Of a stretch of 23,072 nt of DNA, positions 1 through 9,300 are shown one piece after another. Origin of the DNA: DAOQAU01 sp035354275 (GTDB lineage Bacteria > Cyanobacteriota > Vampirovibrionia > Gastranaerophilales > Gastranaerophilaceae). The notes under the pieces are model-generated. The model had not been told where the DNA came from and did no database searches. It saw nothing but the letters and a program-made list of their open reading frames with translations. Within the stretch, counting starts at the first letter, position 1. Every line of letters starts with the position of its first letter. The stretch covers positions 1 through 23,072 of the forward strand of contig DAOQAU010000024.1 of NCBI GenBank assembly GCA_035354275.1, written 5' to 3'. Both the position numbers and the translations under genes were made by a program.

Positions 1-1512
1 AGCGACAGCGAAGATTATACAAAACTACTTCCGCAGTACAAATATTCAAGCGTAAATGAATTCAGAACAAGTTTAACGGATGAAGAAATAAAAATTTTTA
101 TGGGACTTTTGCTTCACCCGAACAGAATTTCAATCGGAAAAGCAATTTCTTTAACTAAGTATAATTTGACGCAAAAAAATCAAAGCTTTATCCCGTCTGA
201 CATAACTTTCAGAAGATATGCAAAGTGGTTTAAGGATAATAATTACGACCAGTGGGTTTTGATGCGAGATGGAGAAAAAAGTCTTACGGATAAAGTGGAG
301 CCATATATAAAGCGTGATGCAAGTTTGCTTGAAGTCGGCGATATTCTAGTCGCTGACGGACATAAGCTCAATTTTCAGGTGATAAATCCCTTCACAGGCA
401 AGCCTTGCAGGGCAACTTTAGTCGGGTTTTTGGATTGGAAGTCGACTGCTTTGGTAGGATATGAAATTATGCTCGAAGAAAATACCCAATGCATAGCTTC
501 CGCCCTTCGAAACGCAATAATAAACCTCGATATGATACCAAAAGTAATTTATCAGGATAATGGCAGAGCTTTCAGGGCAAAATATTTTACGCATGATAAA
601 GGTTTCAATGAACTCGGCTTTAATGGCTTGTATAGTAAACTCGGGATTCAAACAGTTTTTGCTAGACCATATAATGCGAGGGCTAAAGTAATCGAAAGAT
701 TTTTTAAAGAATTTCAGGAAGGATTTGAAAGATTATTACCATCTTTTACAGGTTCTTCGATTACAAACAAACCTGCATACCTGATGCGGAACGAAAAATT
801 TCATAAAGCTATGCACAACGAATATATTCCGACAGTGGATGAAACAATTAAGATGATTGATATGTGGCTGAGTTTTAAAAATTCTCAACCTTGCAGTAAT
901 GCCAACGGAAAAACAATTCAGGAAGTTTTGGATGAACGGCAACGGCAAAATATAGATATAAATTTACTTGATGATTTGATGCTTATGACGGAAGTCAAAA
1001 CGATTCAGCGAAATGGCATCAGATTTTTAGGTTGTGATTATTTTGATGAAAGATTATACGGACTCAAAAGCAAAGTGCTGATTAAATATAGCATGTTTGA
1101 TTTGAGAAGTATAAAAGTATTTACTCCAAAAGGCGAATATCTTTGTACGGCAGAGCGAGTAACAGAAACACATCCGATGGCAAAAATTCTCGGGACAGTT
1201 GAGGATTTGGAAGATTTTAAACAAAAAATTGAAAAGCAAAAAGCTCTGAAATGCAGAACGATTAATTCTGTGAAGAAATATTTGCCTACTGAGGATATTA
1301 AATTTTTAGAAATGCAGATGCATTCGGAGGTTGAAGTTATGGTAGGGGCGGAAGCTTCGCTTCCGCCCCTAAAAGAAGAAAGAAAAATTAACGGCAAACC
1401 AATCTTTAAAAACAACTTGGAAAAATACGAATGGCTTGTAAAGAACGAGCCAGATAATATTTGGATACAAGAATTCCAACAAACAAAGGAGTATAAAATT
1501 TATCATGAATAA
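1..1512 (+). CDS. Mu-type DDE transposase (MuA-like), 5' end outside the window
   Basis: The reading frame is open from base 1, so the gene begins upstream; the ATG at 100 is an internal Met and 33 codons precede it. Numbered from that Met, the catalytic core shows Asp86 in 'VADGH', Asp153 in 'YQDNG' and Glu199 in 'KVIERF', the DDE triad of the rve/Mu transposase fold that cuts and joins element ends. A Mu-type beta-barrel follows (about 325-375, 'GIRFLGCDYFDERLYG'), then a charged tail ending in 'EYKIYHE'. In Mu the corresponding tail contacts MuB, which fits the ATPase gene that begins within its last 8 bases. All catalytic residues are present, so it looks functional. A GC-rich palindrome interrupts the link between barrel and tail (1343-1371). 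Family assignment is firm; whether this is a phage or a simple transposon is not settled. Confidence 0.86.
   Translation, partial: SDSEDYTKLLPQYKYSSVNEFRTSLTDEEIKIFMGLLLHPNRISIGKAISLTKYNLTQKNQSFIPSDITFRRYAKWFKDNNYDQWVLMRDGEKSLTDKVEPYIKRDASLLEVGDILVADGHKLNFQVINPFTGKPCRATLVGFLDWKSTALVGYEIMLEENTQCIASALRNAIINLDMIPKVIYQDNGRAFRAKYFTHDKGFNELGFNGLYSKLGIQTVFARPYNARAKVIERFFKEFQEGFERLLPSFTGSSITNKPAYLMRNEKFHKAMHNEYIPTVDETIKMIDMWLSFKNSQPCSNANGKTIQEVLDERQRQNIDINLLDDLMLMTEVKTIQRNGIRFLGCDYFDERLYGLKSKVLIKYSMFDLRSIKVFTPKGEYLCTAERVTETHPMAKILGTVEDLEDFKQKIEKQKALKCRTINSVKKYLPTEDIKFLEMQMHSEVEVMVGAEASLPPLKEERKINGKPIFKNNLEKYEWLVKNEPDNIWIQEFQQTKEYKIYHE
1343..1371. repeat. GC-rich perfect palindrome inside the transposase gene
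   Basis: Two perfect 13-bp arms (TAGGGGCGGAAGC and its reverse complement) flank a 3-base loop. The 29 bases contain 19 G/C in otherwise AT-rich coding DNA. It is read in frame as part of 'GAEASLPPL', near residues 415-424 counted from the Met at 100, in the linker between the barrel and the tail of the transposase. It looks like a REP-like or inserted palindromic element tolerated in a flexible linker. The mobile nature is inference, because only one copy is in the window. Confidence 0.75.
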
Positions 1513-2188
1513 AACTTTTGTAAAAACAAAAAACGTTAAAAATTTTATAGGATTAATAGAGAATCTCCTTGCAAAACCTGCAAATTTACCAAAAATGGCG
1601 TTGGTATACGGCGAGCCTGGCTTAGGAAAATCACAAACAGCACTTTGGTTAGCTTGCCAATATGACAGCGTTTACATCCGTTGTACAAATTTAATGACAG
1701 GGCGATGGCTGTTGGAAGAAATTGTAAAAGAACTTGAAGAAGTGCCGAGATATTTGACTTCCGACAATTTTAATTTGTGCGTAAAAAATCTCAAAGCATC
1801 TCAAAAAATTGTGATAATCGATGAAATTGATTATCTTGCAAATGATAAAAAATCGATTGAAACGCTCCGAGATATTCATGACAAAACAAATTGCCCGATG
1901 ATTTTTGTAGGAATGGGTTTGGTTAATAAAAAACTTGAACGACATCGGCATCTATATGATAGATTCTCAGAGATTGTCAAATTTGAAACTTTTAGTGTGG
2001 CAGATGTAAAAGAAATTGTGGACAAACTTGCAGAAGTTAATTTTTCTGCGGAGGCAATTGAACTTTTACACACAAAACATAATAGATTTCGCCAAATTGC
2101 ACAGGCAATAAACCAATTCGAAACTATTGCCAGAGAAAACTGTTTTACGGAAATCACTGCAGAAATAGCCAAGGAGGTGCTATGTTAG
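1505..2188 (+). CDS. MuB/TnsC-like AAA+ ATPase, transposition target-DNA protein
   Basis: A 227-aa P-loop ATPase. Walker A is GEPGLGKS (residues 36-43), Walker B is 'IVIIDE' (102-107, Asp106/Glu107), a sensor-1-like 'IFVGMG' lies near 133-138, and an arginine-rich 'HRHLYDRF' near 147-154 is typical of the MuB/TnsC/IstB group. In that family the ATPase coats target DNA, recruits and stimulates the transposase, and directs target choice and immunity. It is shorter than phage MuB and begins almost directly with the ATPase fold, so the N-terminal HTH domain of MuB seems absent. Its ATG overlaps the transposase stop by 8 bases and its stop overlaps the next gene by 7, so translation is probably coupled. 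AAGGAG lies about 13 bases upstream, rather far. Confident on family and role; the exact element type is open. Confidence 0.86.
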   Translation: MNKTFVKTKNVKNFIGLIENLLAKPANLPKMALVYGEPGLGKSQTALWLACQYDSVYIRCTNLMTGRWLLEEIVKELEEVPRYLTSDNFNLCVKNLKASQKIVIIDEIDYLANDKKSIETLRDIHDKTNCPMIFVGMGLVNKKLERHRHLYDRFSEIVKFETFSVADVKEIVDKLAEVNFSAEAIELLHTKHNRFRQIAQAINQFETIARENCFTEITAEIAKEVLC

Positions 2189-2685
2189 AAAAATTAGCGA
2201 GAAGATTAAAGCAATTTACGATTGATGAAATTGCGATGTATATTGAAAATCCTGATTTTGAGACACTAATAGAGGCAGGGAAACTCAAGTTCGACGGAAA
2301 AATTTATACCTATATTAATTTGCCAAATTTGAATTTTGAATTAATCGAAAAGCCAGAATTGAACGTTAAATCAAGAATTTTGTTCAAAGATGTGACAAAA
2401 GGATTTTTAGCGGATAGAAAATTAACAAAAAACACATTGAAGGGGTATAAATATCAGCTAAAATTTAATATCCTTCAGTACTTTGGCGAAAAATATTTAG
2501 ATGAAATCACTCTTGTTATGATAAAAGAATTTATGCACTCCCTCAGTTTAAAATATCGCCCAAAAACAGTGAGCAATGGAGTTACACTTACAGGAAGTAT
2601 TTTAAAATGGGCATTTGAGAATGGTTTGATTGAGCATAATCCGTATTTAGGAATTAAAAATCCACGAGTGAGGTACGAAAAATGA
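2182..2685 (+). CDS. Recombinase-like protein with only a SAM-like core-binding domain
   Basis: A 167-aa protein. Residues about 70-165 ('FKDVTKGFLADRKLTKNTLK' onward, then 'YFGEKYLDEIT' and a final 'NGLIEHNPYLGIKNPRV') look like the SAM-like/core-binding domain of tyrosine recombinases, including the usual '-NP-' transition motif. The catalytic half with its Arg-His-Arg-Tyr residues is missing, and I find no continuation in another frame because the next gene starts at once. The first 60 residues ('FTIDEIAMYIENPDFETLIE', then 'KLKFDGKIYTYI') may form a small helix-turn-helix/winged domain. AAGGAGGTG precedes the ATG by a good distance. The likely role is DNA binding, for example at element ends or as a regulator; strand exchange is unlikely. 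The function is inference. Confidence 0.72.
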   Translation: MLEKLARRLKQFTIDEIAMYIENPDFETLIEAGKLKFDGKIYTYINLPNLNFELIEKPELNVKSRILFKDVTKGFLADRKLTKNTLKGYKYQLKFNILQYFGEKYLDEITLVMIKEFMHSLSLKYRPKTVSNGVTLTGSILKWAFENGLIEHNPYLGIKNPRVRYEK

Positions 2686-3104
2686 ACAAATTAAAACTGG
2701 CAAACAAAGCTTATGAACTTTATTCAATCGAAAACCTTTCCGCAGAAGAGATTGCGGCAAAGCTTGGAACTTCAAGGCGGACGGTTTTTAATTGGATGAA
2801 AAAATACAATTGGGTAAAAAAGCGGATAAATATTGAAGAAATTAAAAATAATTTCGGCAGGGACACAGAAGAATTGGCTTTGAAAATGATGAAAAAAATA
2901 TCATCCGATATCGACGCTGGTCGAAAACTCAGCCAAGAAGAACTTTATTCTGTTATGAATATTTTGGAGCACTTGCCAGCCTTGAAAAAATCAATGAAAC
3001 TACCGACCTTAATAAATCCTGCCAAACCCAAAACTTTAACTCCAGATATGGTTGCTAAAATGCAACGAGATATTTTGGGCTTGGATTTTAATCGGCGTTT
3101 ATAA
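2682..3104 (+). CDS. HTH protein resembling small terminase subunits of Mu-like phages
   Basis: A 140-aa protein with an N-terminal helix-turn-helix at about residues 12-40 ('LSAEEIAAKLGTSRRTVFNW'), then 'MKKYNWVKKR' and helical segments. This pattern is seen in terminase small subunits and DUF1804-like proteins of transposable phages, which bind DNA; a resolvase/transposase-type HTH is the alternative. The C-terminus ('TPDMVAKMQRDILGLDFNRR') is helical and charged. It starts in an ATGA overlap with the preceding gene, with GAGG about 9 bases upstream, so it is the fourth member of the coupled operon. No large terminase, portal or capsid gene follows, so a packaging role has no support here; regulation or target/end binding is as likely. 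The stop codon sits in the first unit of a CGTTT repeat row. Confidence 0.72.
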   Translation: MNKLKLANKAYELYSIENLSAEEIAAKLGTSRRTVFNWMKKYNWVKKRINIEEIKNNFGRDTEELALKMMKKISSDIDAGRKLSQEELYSVMNILEHLPALKKSMKLPTLINPAKPKTLTPDMVAKMQRDILGLDFNRRL

Positions 3105-3132
3105 GACGTTTAATAGCCGTTTACTGGCGTTT
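3096..3132 (+). repeat. Four CGTTT repeats spaced 10-11 bp at the end of the operon
   Basis: CGTTT begins at 3096, 3107, 3118 and 3128, a spacing of 11, 11 and 10 bases, or one helical turn, so all four lie on one face of the DNA. The first overlaps the last codons of the HTH gene. Such phased short repeats could be transposase or HTH-protein binding sites at the right end of the element. That role is inference. Confidence 0.4.
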
Positions 3133-3140
3133 TAAAACTC

Positions 3141-3190
3141 GACTTCACCTGCAATGAACTCTGTATGTACATTGCAGGTTTTTTGAAGTC
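3141..3190 (+). terminator. Hairpin with T run after the transposition operon
   Basis: A perfect 10-bp stem (ACCTGCAATG at 3147-3156, its complement at 3170-3179) encloses a 13-base loop and is followed by a run of six T (3179-3184), the layout of a rho-independent terminator for the operon. An outer pair, GACTTC at 3141-3146 and GAAGTC at 3185-3190, extends the symmetry beyond the T run, which is unusual for a plain terminator. It might instead mark an element end. Confidence 0.75.
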
Positions 3191-3209
3191 AGCCTAAAGA
3201 TTCCAGTCT

Positions 3210-3265
3210 TGTTACATTTATTTGTGGCATGAATGAATTAACAGGCAAATAGGGAAATGTAAACA
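3210..3265. repeat. Imperfect inverted repeat upstream of the autotransporter promoter
   Basis: TGTTACATTTATTTG at 3210-3224 matches the reverse complement of 3246-3265 (TGTTTACATTTCCCTATTTG) with small gaps; 15 bases agree. It lies 15 bases upstream of the -35 box of the autotransporter promoter. It could be an operator or a transposon end-binding site, and chance is possible in AT-rich DNA. Confidence 0.25.
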
Positions 3266-3279
3266 ATAATCGTTATTTG

Positions 3280-3308
3280 TTGCCAATTTGAAACGCTTTT
3301 GTTATAAT
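3280..3308 (+). promoter_or_regulatory. Sigma70-type extended -10 promoter of the autotransporter gene
   Basis: The -35 box is TTGCCA (3280-3285), the spacer is exactly 17 bases, and the -10 box is a perfect TATAAT (3303-3308) preceded by TG and one base (extended -10). Transcription should start near 3315. The first ATG of the reading frame (3307-3309) overlaps this -10 box and would be outside the transcript. Confidence 0.7.
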
Positions 3309-3339
3309 GTTTTTAATAACTAACTTGGGCAACAGGAAA

Positions 3340-6300
3340 TTGAATAAAGATATCAAACATCTCGCTATTGTTTTAGCATTGTGTTTTTTGCGAAGTCTTA
3401 TACCTCAAGCTTGCTTCGCAGAAAACTACACAGGTGGATTTACCCAATTAAAATCAGCTATAAGCAGCTCCACCAACGCTAGAATTTTTATCGCCAATGA
3501 CAACATGGTGTCAACTTCTGCTCTCGGCGCGATGAGTGGAACCGCTGGCGTGAACAGCGTTTTAACGCTAAATGGTGCCAATTACAATTTTAACGGCGCT
3601 GGTTTTTCAGGTGTAACTCTTGTTGCATTGAGAACTCTTAATGTTAATAATTTTGGGTCACTAAACCCAGACGGCAGCGTCTTAAATTCGATAAAGAATT
3701 TTAACTTAGTCGGAAATGGTGCCTTTATATATAACAATGGCGGAACTGTCGCAATAAACAATTCCGTTTTTAGCTCAAACACAGCAACAAACGGCGGAGT
3801 TTTTTACAATAACTTAGGTAATTCGACTATTACAGGCTCAACTTTTTATAACAACAGTGCAACTTCTCAGGGCGGTGCTTTTTTTAATGCAGCCGGAAAT
3901 TTTATTATTAAGAATTCAACTTTTACCAATAACTCTTCTGCAAAAACCATCAGTACAACATCAACAACCGCAGCTACTTCTGTTTTAAATTATGGTGGGG
4001 CAATTTACAACGGCATTATTTCAAGCGTTACAGGGGCTATAACGAGTGCAGTAAATTCCGAATATACAATCGGGAGCACGGGTTTTTCAAATACATTCAA
4101 TAACAATTTTACTTTAAGTACAAATTCAGGAAGCACAACAAATTACGATAATACTGCAAGAGGCTACGGCGGAGCAATTTACAACAGTGTGGCATTAACG
4201 TCCTCTGTTACAGGTAATAATATTGGAAGTCGCACAAGCACAACCAATATTAATTCAAATACCTTTAGCGCTAATACAAACACAGCAATAAATAGCGCAA
4301 CTACAACCAATGGAACAAGCTACGCGCAAGCTTATGGCGGGGCGGTTTATAATTTAGCCACGGCAACCACTTCAGGTGCCGGAACAGGAACAAATACAGC
4401 AACAAACACTACAAATATTAAGGCAAACAACTTTAGCAGCAACCAAGTAAAAAGCGAAAAAACCGGTAGCCTTTCTGTTACAAAAAGCCCTGCCCGCACG
4501 AGTAATTCAAACGCATACGGCGGCGCGATTTATAATACAACTGCGGCTTCTTCCTCAACCACAGCTTCAATCAATTCAAATTCAACTGTGGCAACCAATA
4601 TTGAACAAAACTCTATTAACAACAACAATGTAACGGCTTTAAACAGCAGTACAGCAAACGGCTACAGTGCAACTTATTCCGCAAACACGAACGCGTACGG
4701 ATATGGTGGAGCAATCTTTAACTCAGCAACAACAACCGCTTCTGGCAAAGGAAATGCCTCTAACACCACAAACATTAAGGATAATACTTCAATTAATTCC
4801 AACTCGGTTGTTGCAACAAACAACAGCAATAATACAACCCTTGGAACCAGCAACGCATATGGTTATGGCGGGGCTATTTATAATACAACCGGCGTGACTA
4901 ATTCAGGTTCTGGCAATGCTGTAAATTCAACAAATATTTCTAATAATACAACTATTAATAATAATTCAATTACCGCTACAAACAGCAGCAATACAACAAC
5001 AGGCCCAAGTAACGCTTATGGCTACGGCGGAGCGATTTACAATATAACGACCGCAACCTCAAGTGCAACTTCCGCAATCACAAGTGCCTCTAATTCAACA
5101 AATACCACAGATATTCTTTCAAATGATATTTCTAACAATTTTATTTTATCGACAAACAGCAGTAATACTACGACCGGCATAAGCAGTGCTTACGGCTATG
5201 GCGGAGCAGTTTTCAATAGTCTTACTGCCACTACAAACAGTACAGGGACAAATTCCGCAAACAATACTGCAAACATCAACAATAACAATTTCAATGCAAA
5301 CTACACTACCTCTGAAAACAACGGAGTTACAAAAACCGGCGACAGTTATGCAAGAGCTTACGGCGGTACTATTTATAATACGACTGCATCATCAGCTTCA
5401 GGAACTGCTGGAGTAAATACTTCAAACGTCACGACTAACATCAAAAACAATACAATAACTAACAGTTCTGCAACAGGTAAAAATACAGGAAGCATAACCG
5501 GATTAACGGCCGCAACCCGTACTAATTACGCAGAGTCAGCAGGCGGAGCAATTTTTAACATTGCAACCGCAGCCGCGTCAAGTAATGGAATAAACACAGC
5601 CAATAACACCACAAACATTCAGAATAATTCTTTTGATAATAACTCTGCAATAGCTACCAATACCAGTACAGCTGTTGGTTACAGTACTTCTTATTTGGCA
5701 AACACCAATGCAAACGCGTGGGGCGGAAGTATTTATAATAGCTCAACAACAACCGCTTCAGGAATAGGAAATGCTACAATCATCTTAAACATCACTGATA
5801 ACACTTCTTTTGGCGGCAATTCTGCGACAATTACAAACAGCAGCAATCCAACAAAAGGTTCAAGCAGTGCTTACGGCTATGGTGGAGCGATTTACAACAC
5901 AACTGCCGCATCAAATTCAGGAACAGGAACTGCCACAAATAAGACTAATATTTCCAACAATAACTTATTTAGTGCAAATTCTATAGCTGTTACAAACAGC
6001 AGCGCAATAACAACAGCAGGCACAAGCAGTGCTTACGGTTATGGCGGAGTTATTTATAACACCACAACTGCAGGAATTACAGGAGCAGGAAATACTTTAA
6101 ACTCAACAGATATTTCAAACAACACATTTAATGATAATTTTATTAATTCAAAAAATAACGGAACAGCCTTTGGAAGTAACGCATATGGTTATGGCGGAGT
6201 GATTTATAATATAACAACCGCAACTGCAAGTGCAACCTCAGCAATTACAAGTCTCGCAGGCACAGAAAACATCACAAATATTTTAAGCAATAATTTCAGA

Positions 6301-9300
6301 CAAAATTATATTAATACCACCAACAGCAACACCACAACAGGTGCAAGCAATGCTTATGGATACGGCGGGGCCATTTATAATAGCCTCACTGCCACTGCAA
6401 ACAGTACAGGGATTAATACAGCATTAAATACCCTCAATATTGAAAGTCTTTTTGATACCAATTCGATTACGGTTGTAAACAACGGCACGACAACTAACGG
6501 CAACAGCTACGCTGATGCTTATAGTGGAGCGATTTATAATATCACTAAAGCAACGACTTCAAGTACCGGCACAAACACGGCAACAGTTACAACAAATATT
6601 AAAAATAGCACAATAAATAACAACTCGGCTGTAGGCAAAAATTTGGGAACTATAACAGGTTTAAATGCAGTAGCTAGAAACAACTATGCAGAGGCTTTTG
6701 GCGGGGCGATTTATAATAATTCAACAGCAACCGCATCCTCTACGGGTATCAATGTTACAAGCAACACAACAAACATTACAGGAAATGACTTTAATGACAA
6801 CTTTGCACTGGCATTAAATAATAGTACGGCAACAGGTTACAGCACTTCTTATTTAACAAATACCAACACAAACGGATATGGTGGAGCAATTTTAAGTATA
6901 GCTGCTGCAACTGCTTCTGGAACTCAAACAGCGACCAATAAAATAAATATTAATGAAAACTCATTTGACGGCAATTATCTTTCAGTAACAAACAGCAGCA
7001 ATACCACAAAAGGTGCAAGCAGTTCCTACGGTTATGGTGGAGTTATTTATAGCAGCCTTACTTCCACGGCTTCAGGTTCAGGGATTACAAATACCGAATT
7101 AAGCATTAATGACAATTCCTTATTCCGCAATAATTCCTTGAATGTTACCAATAGTGCGATAACAACAACAGGATCAAGCAACGCATATGGTTATGGTGGG
7201 GCGATTTATGCTACTTCTTCCGTACTCAACAGCGGAAGTGGTAGCGCAAATCACCTGACGAATATCAACAACAATGTTTTCGATACTAATACTCTTAGCG
7301 TAATAAACAGTGGAACAACAATAACAGGTACAAGCACGGCCAGAAGTTATGGCGGTGCTGTTTTTGTCAATACAGGCCTAAGCACTAACCTTAAAAACTC
7401 TGCTTCAAGCACTACAAACATTAAGGATAACGAGTTTAAAAACAATTCCGCAACTGCCACAAACAGCAGTACAACTACAGGCACGAGCAACGCTTACAGC
7501 TATGGTGGGGCAATCTATACAAACACGTATACCGGTAATTCTGGGGCGGTGGCTAATTCATCTGTAAACACGACAAATATCACGGGTAATACCTTTGAAC
7601 AAAACAATGCAGTTGCAACAAACAGCAGCACAACAATAGGCACAAAAACAGCCGCTGATTCTTATGGTGGAGCGATTTATAACACTATGTCTTCAACAAA
7701 TTCCAGTACCGGAGTTAATTCAAGCAGCAATACTGTTAGCATTTTGGATAATATTTTCAAGAAAAATTCTGCGAATAACGGCGGGGCGATTTTTAACACC
7801 TTATCTTCAACAAATTCCAGTACCGGAGTTAATTCAAGCACAAATACCTTGGATATAAAAGATAACAGATTTGAAGAAAATACGGCTACTTATGGCGGAG
7901 CAATTTATAATACCTGGACTTCAACAGGAACAAACTTGAGTGTAAATTCTGTAAATATTACAGATAACGTTTTCAAATTAAACACGGCTTCTTATGGCGG
8001 GGCTATTTTCAATACAGCTGGTACATTAACTGTAAACGGCAATACTTTTGATACAAATTCAGCAAAATACGGCGGAGCAATTGCTAATTATATATCAACG
8101 ACAACCGGTTCCGGAAGTGCAACTATAAACGTTGATAACGGAACTTTTGAAAAAAACTTTGCAAAAAATTCTTCCTCGACTGCAGCGATTACTTCATACG
8201 GTGGGGCGATTTTTAATTATGGCTATGCAACTACAGGAACAACAAACCTTAACGCCAATGTTAACAACAGCACTTTTGATACAAATTACGCCAAAGCAGA
8301 ATCTACTTGGGCTTCCACAAGCGGATATGCAAATGCGCTAGGCGGGGCGATTTATAATTATAAATCTTCAACAACAGGTGCAGGAAATTCTATTTTGGAT
8401 GTTGAAAATACAGTATTTAAAAACAACTATACAAATGCATCATCTTCAAGTGGATATGCAAATGCCCAGGGTGGAGCCATTTATAATGCATCGGCCGGGA
8501 CACAAGTTGCAAAAGTCACTATAGACGGCGGAACTTTTAATGACAACTATGTTCAAGCAACGGCAAAGGGAAATGCATCATCAACTTATGCCTACGGTTA
8601 CGGTGGGGCAATTTACAACTCGGGTCAATTAAACGTTACAGACAGTTCATTTAACAGAAATAATGCCAATGCCACAGGAACTACGGCTTCTACTTACGCA
8701 TATGGACGGGGCGGGGCGATTTATAACACAGGAACAACAACCATAACTAATTCGACTTTTACTGATAACACCGCTAAAAGTCAGGGTGGGGCGATTTATA
8801 ATACCGGCACCCTTAAATTAGTCGCGGATAACGGTACAACTTCATTTACAGGAAACAAGGCAAATAACATTTCTAACGCACTATACTTAGCCGGAGGAAC
8901 AACTTATCTGAATGCCGGCAATGGCGGAGTTATGACATTTAACGATAAAATAGCATCTTCTGCCATCGGCAATGTTATAAATATAAACCAAACCAGCTTG
9001 GGACTTGTTTCTGGGGGCGAAATTATTTTTAATGAAAACGTAAGTGACTCTACGATTAATTTATACAGCGGAATGTTAACCTTGGGAAATACCGGAAATA
9101 CGAGATTAACCGATTCAACAGGACTTAATTCGTCTAATTTTTACACTAATAATGTTAAATTAAACATTTATGATGCCATATTAAACCTCGCCAACAATAA
9201 TGCAACAGATAGGATTAATCTAAATTCGTTTACTTCTACATCTGATTCTTCGTTGCAATTCGATGCGGATTTTGCTACAAATCAAAACGATATGTTTACT

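Noticed and set aside
1038..1415. 125-aa minus-strand reading frame within the transposase gene
   Set aside because: Lies wholly opposite a well-supported gene, shows no recognisable domain and no ribosome site; a shadow frame.
2182..2685. A frameshifted full-length tyrosine integrase
   Set aside because: No Arg-His-Arg-Tyr catalytic segment appears in any frame downstream; the next gene starts in an ATGA overlap and encodes an unrelated HTH protein.
3262..3281. Near-palindrome around AATAA-TCG-TTATT overlapping the -35 region
   Set aside because: Only 5-bp exact arms in AT-rich DNA; too likely by chance to call an operator.
4000..8800. Regularly spaced DNA repeats that could be mistaken for a CRISPR array
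   Set aside because: The repeats are degenerate, vary in spacing and lie in one continuous reading frame encoding Pmp-type units; no identical repeats with unique spacers and no cas genes.
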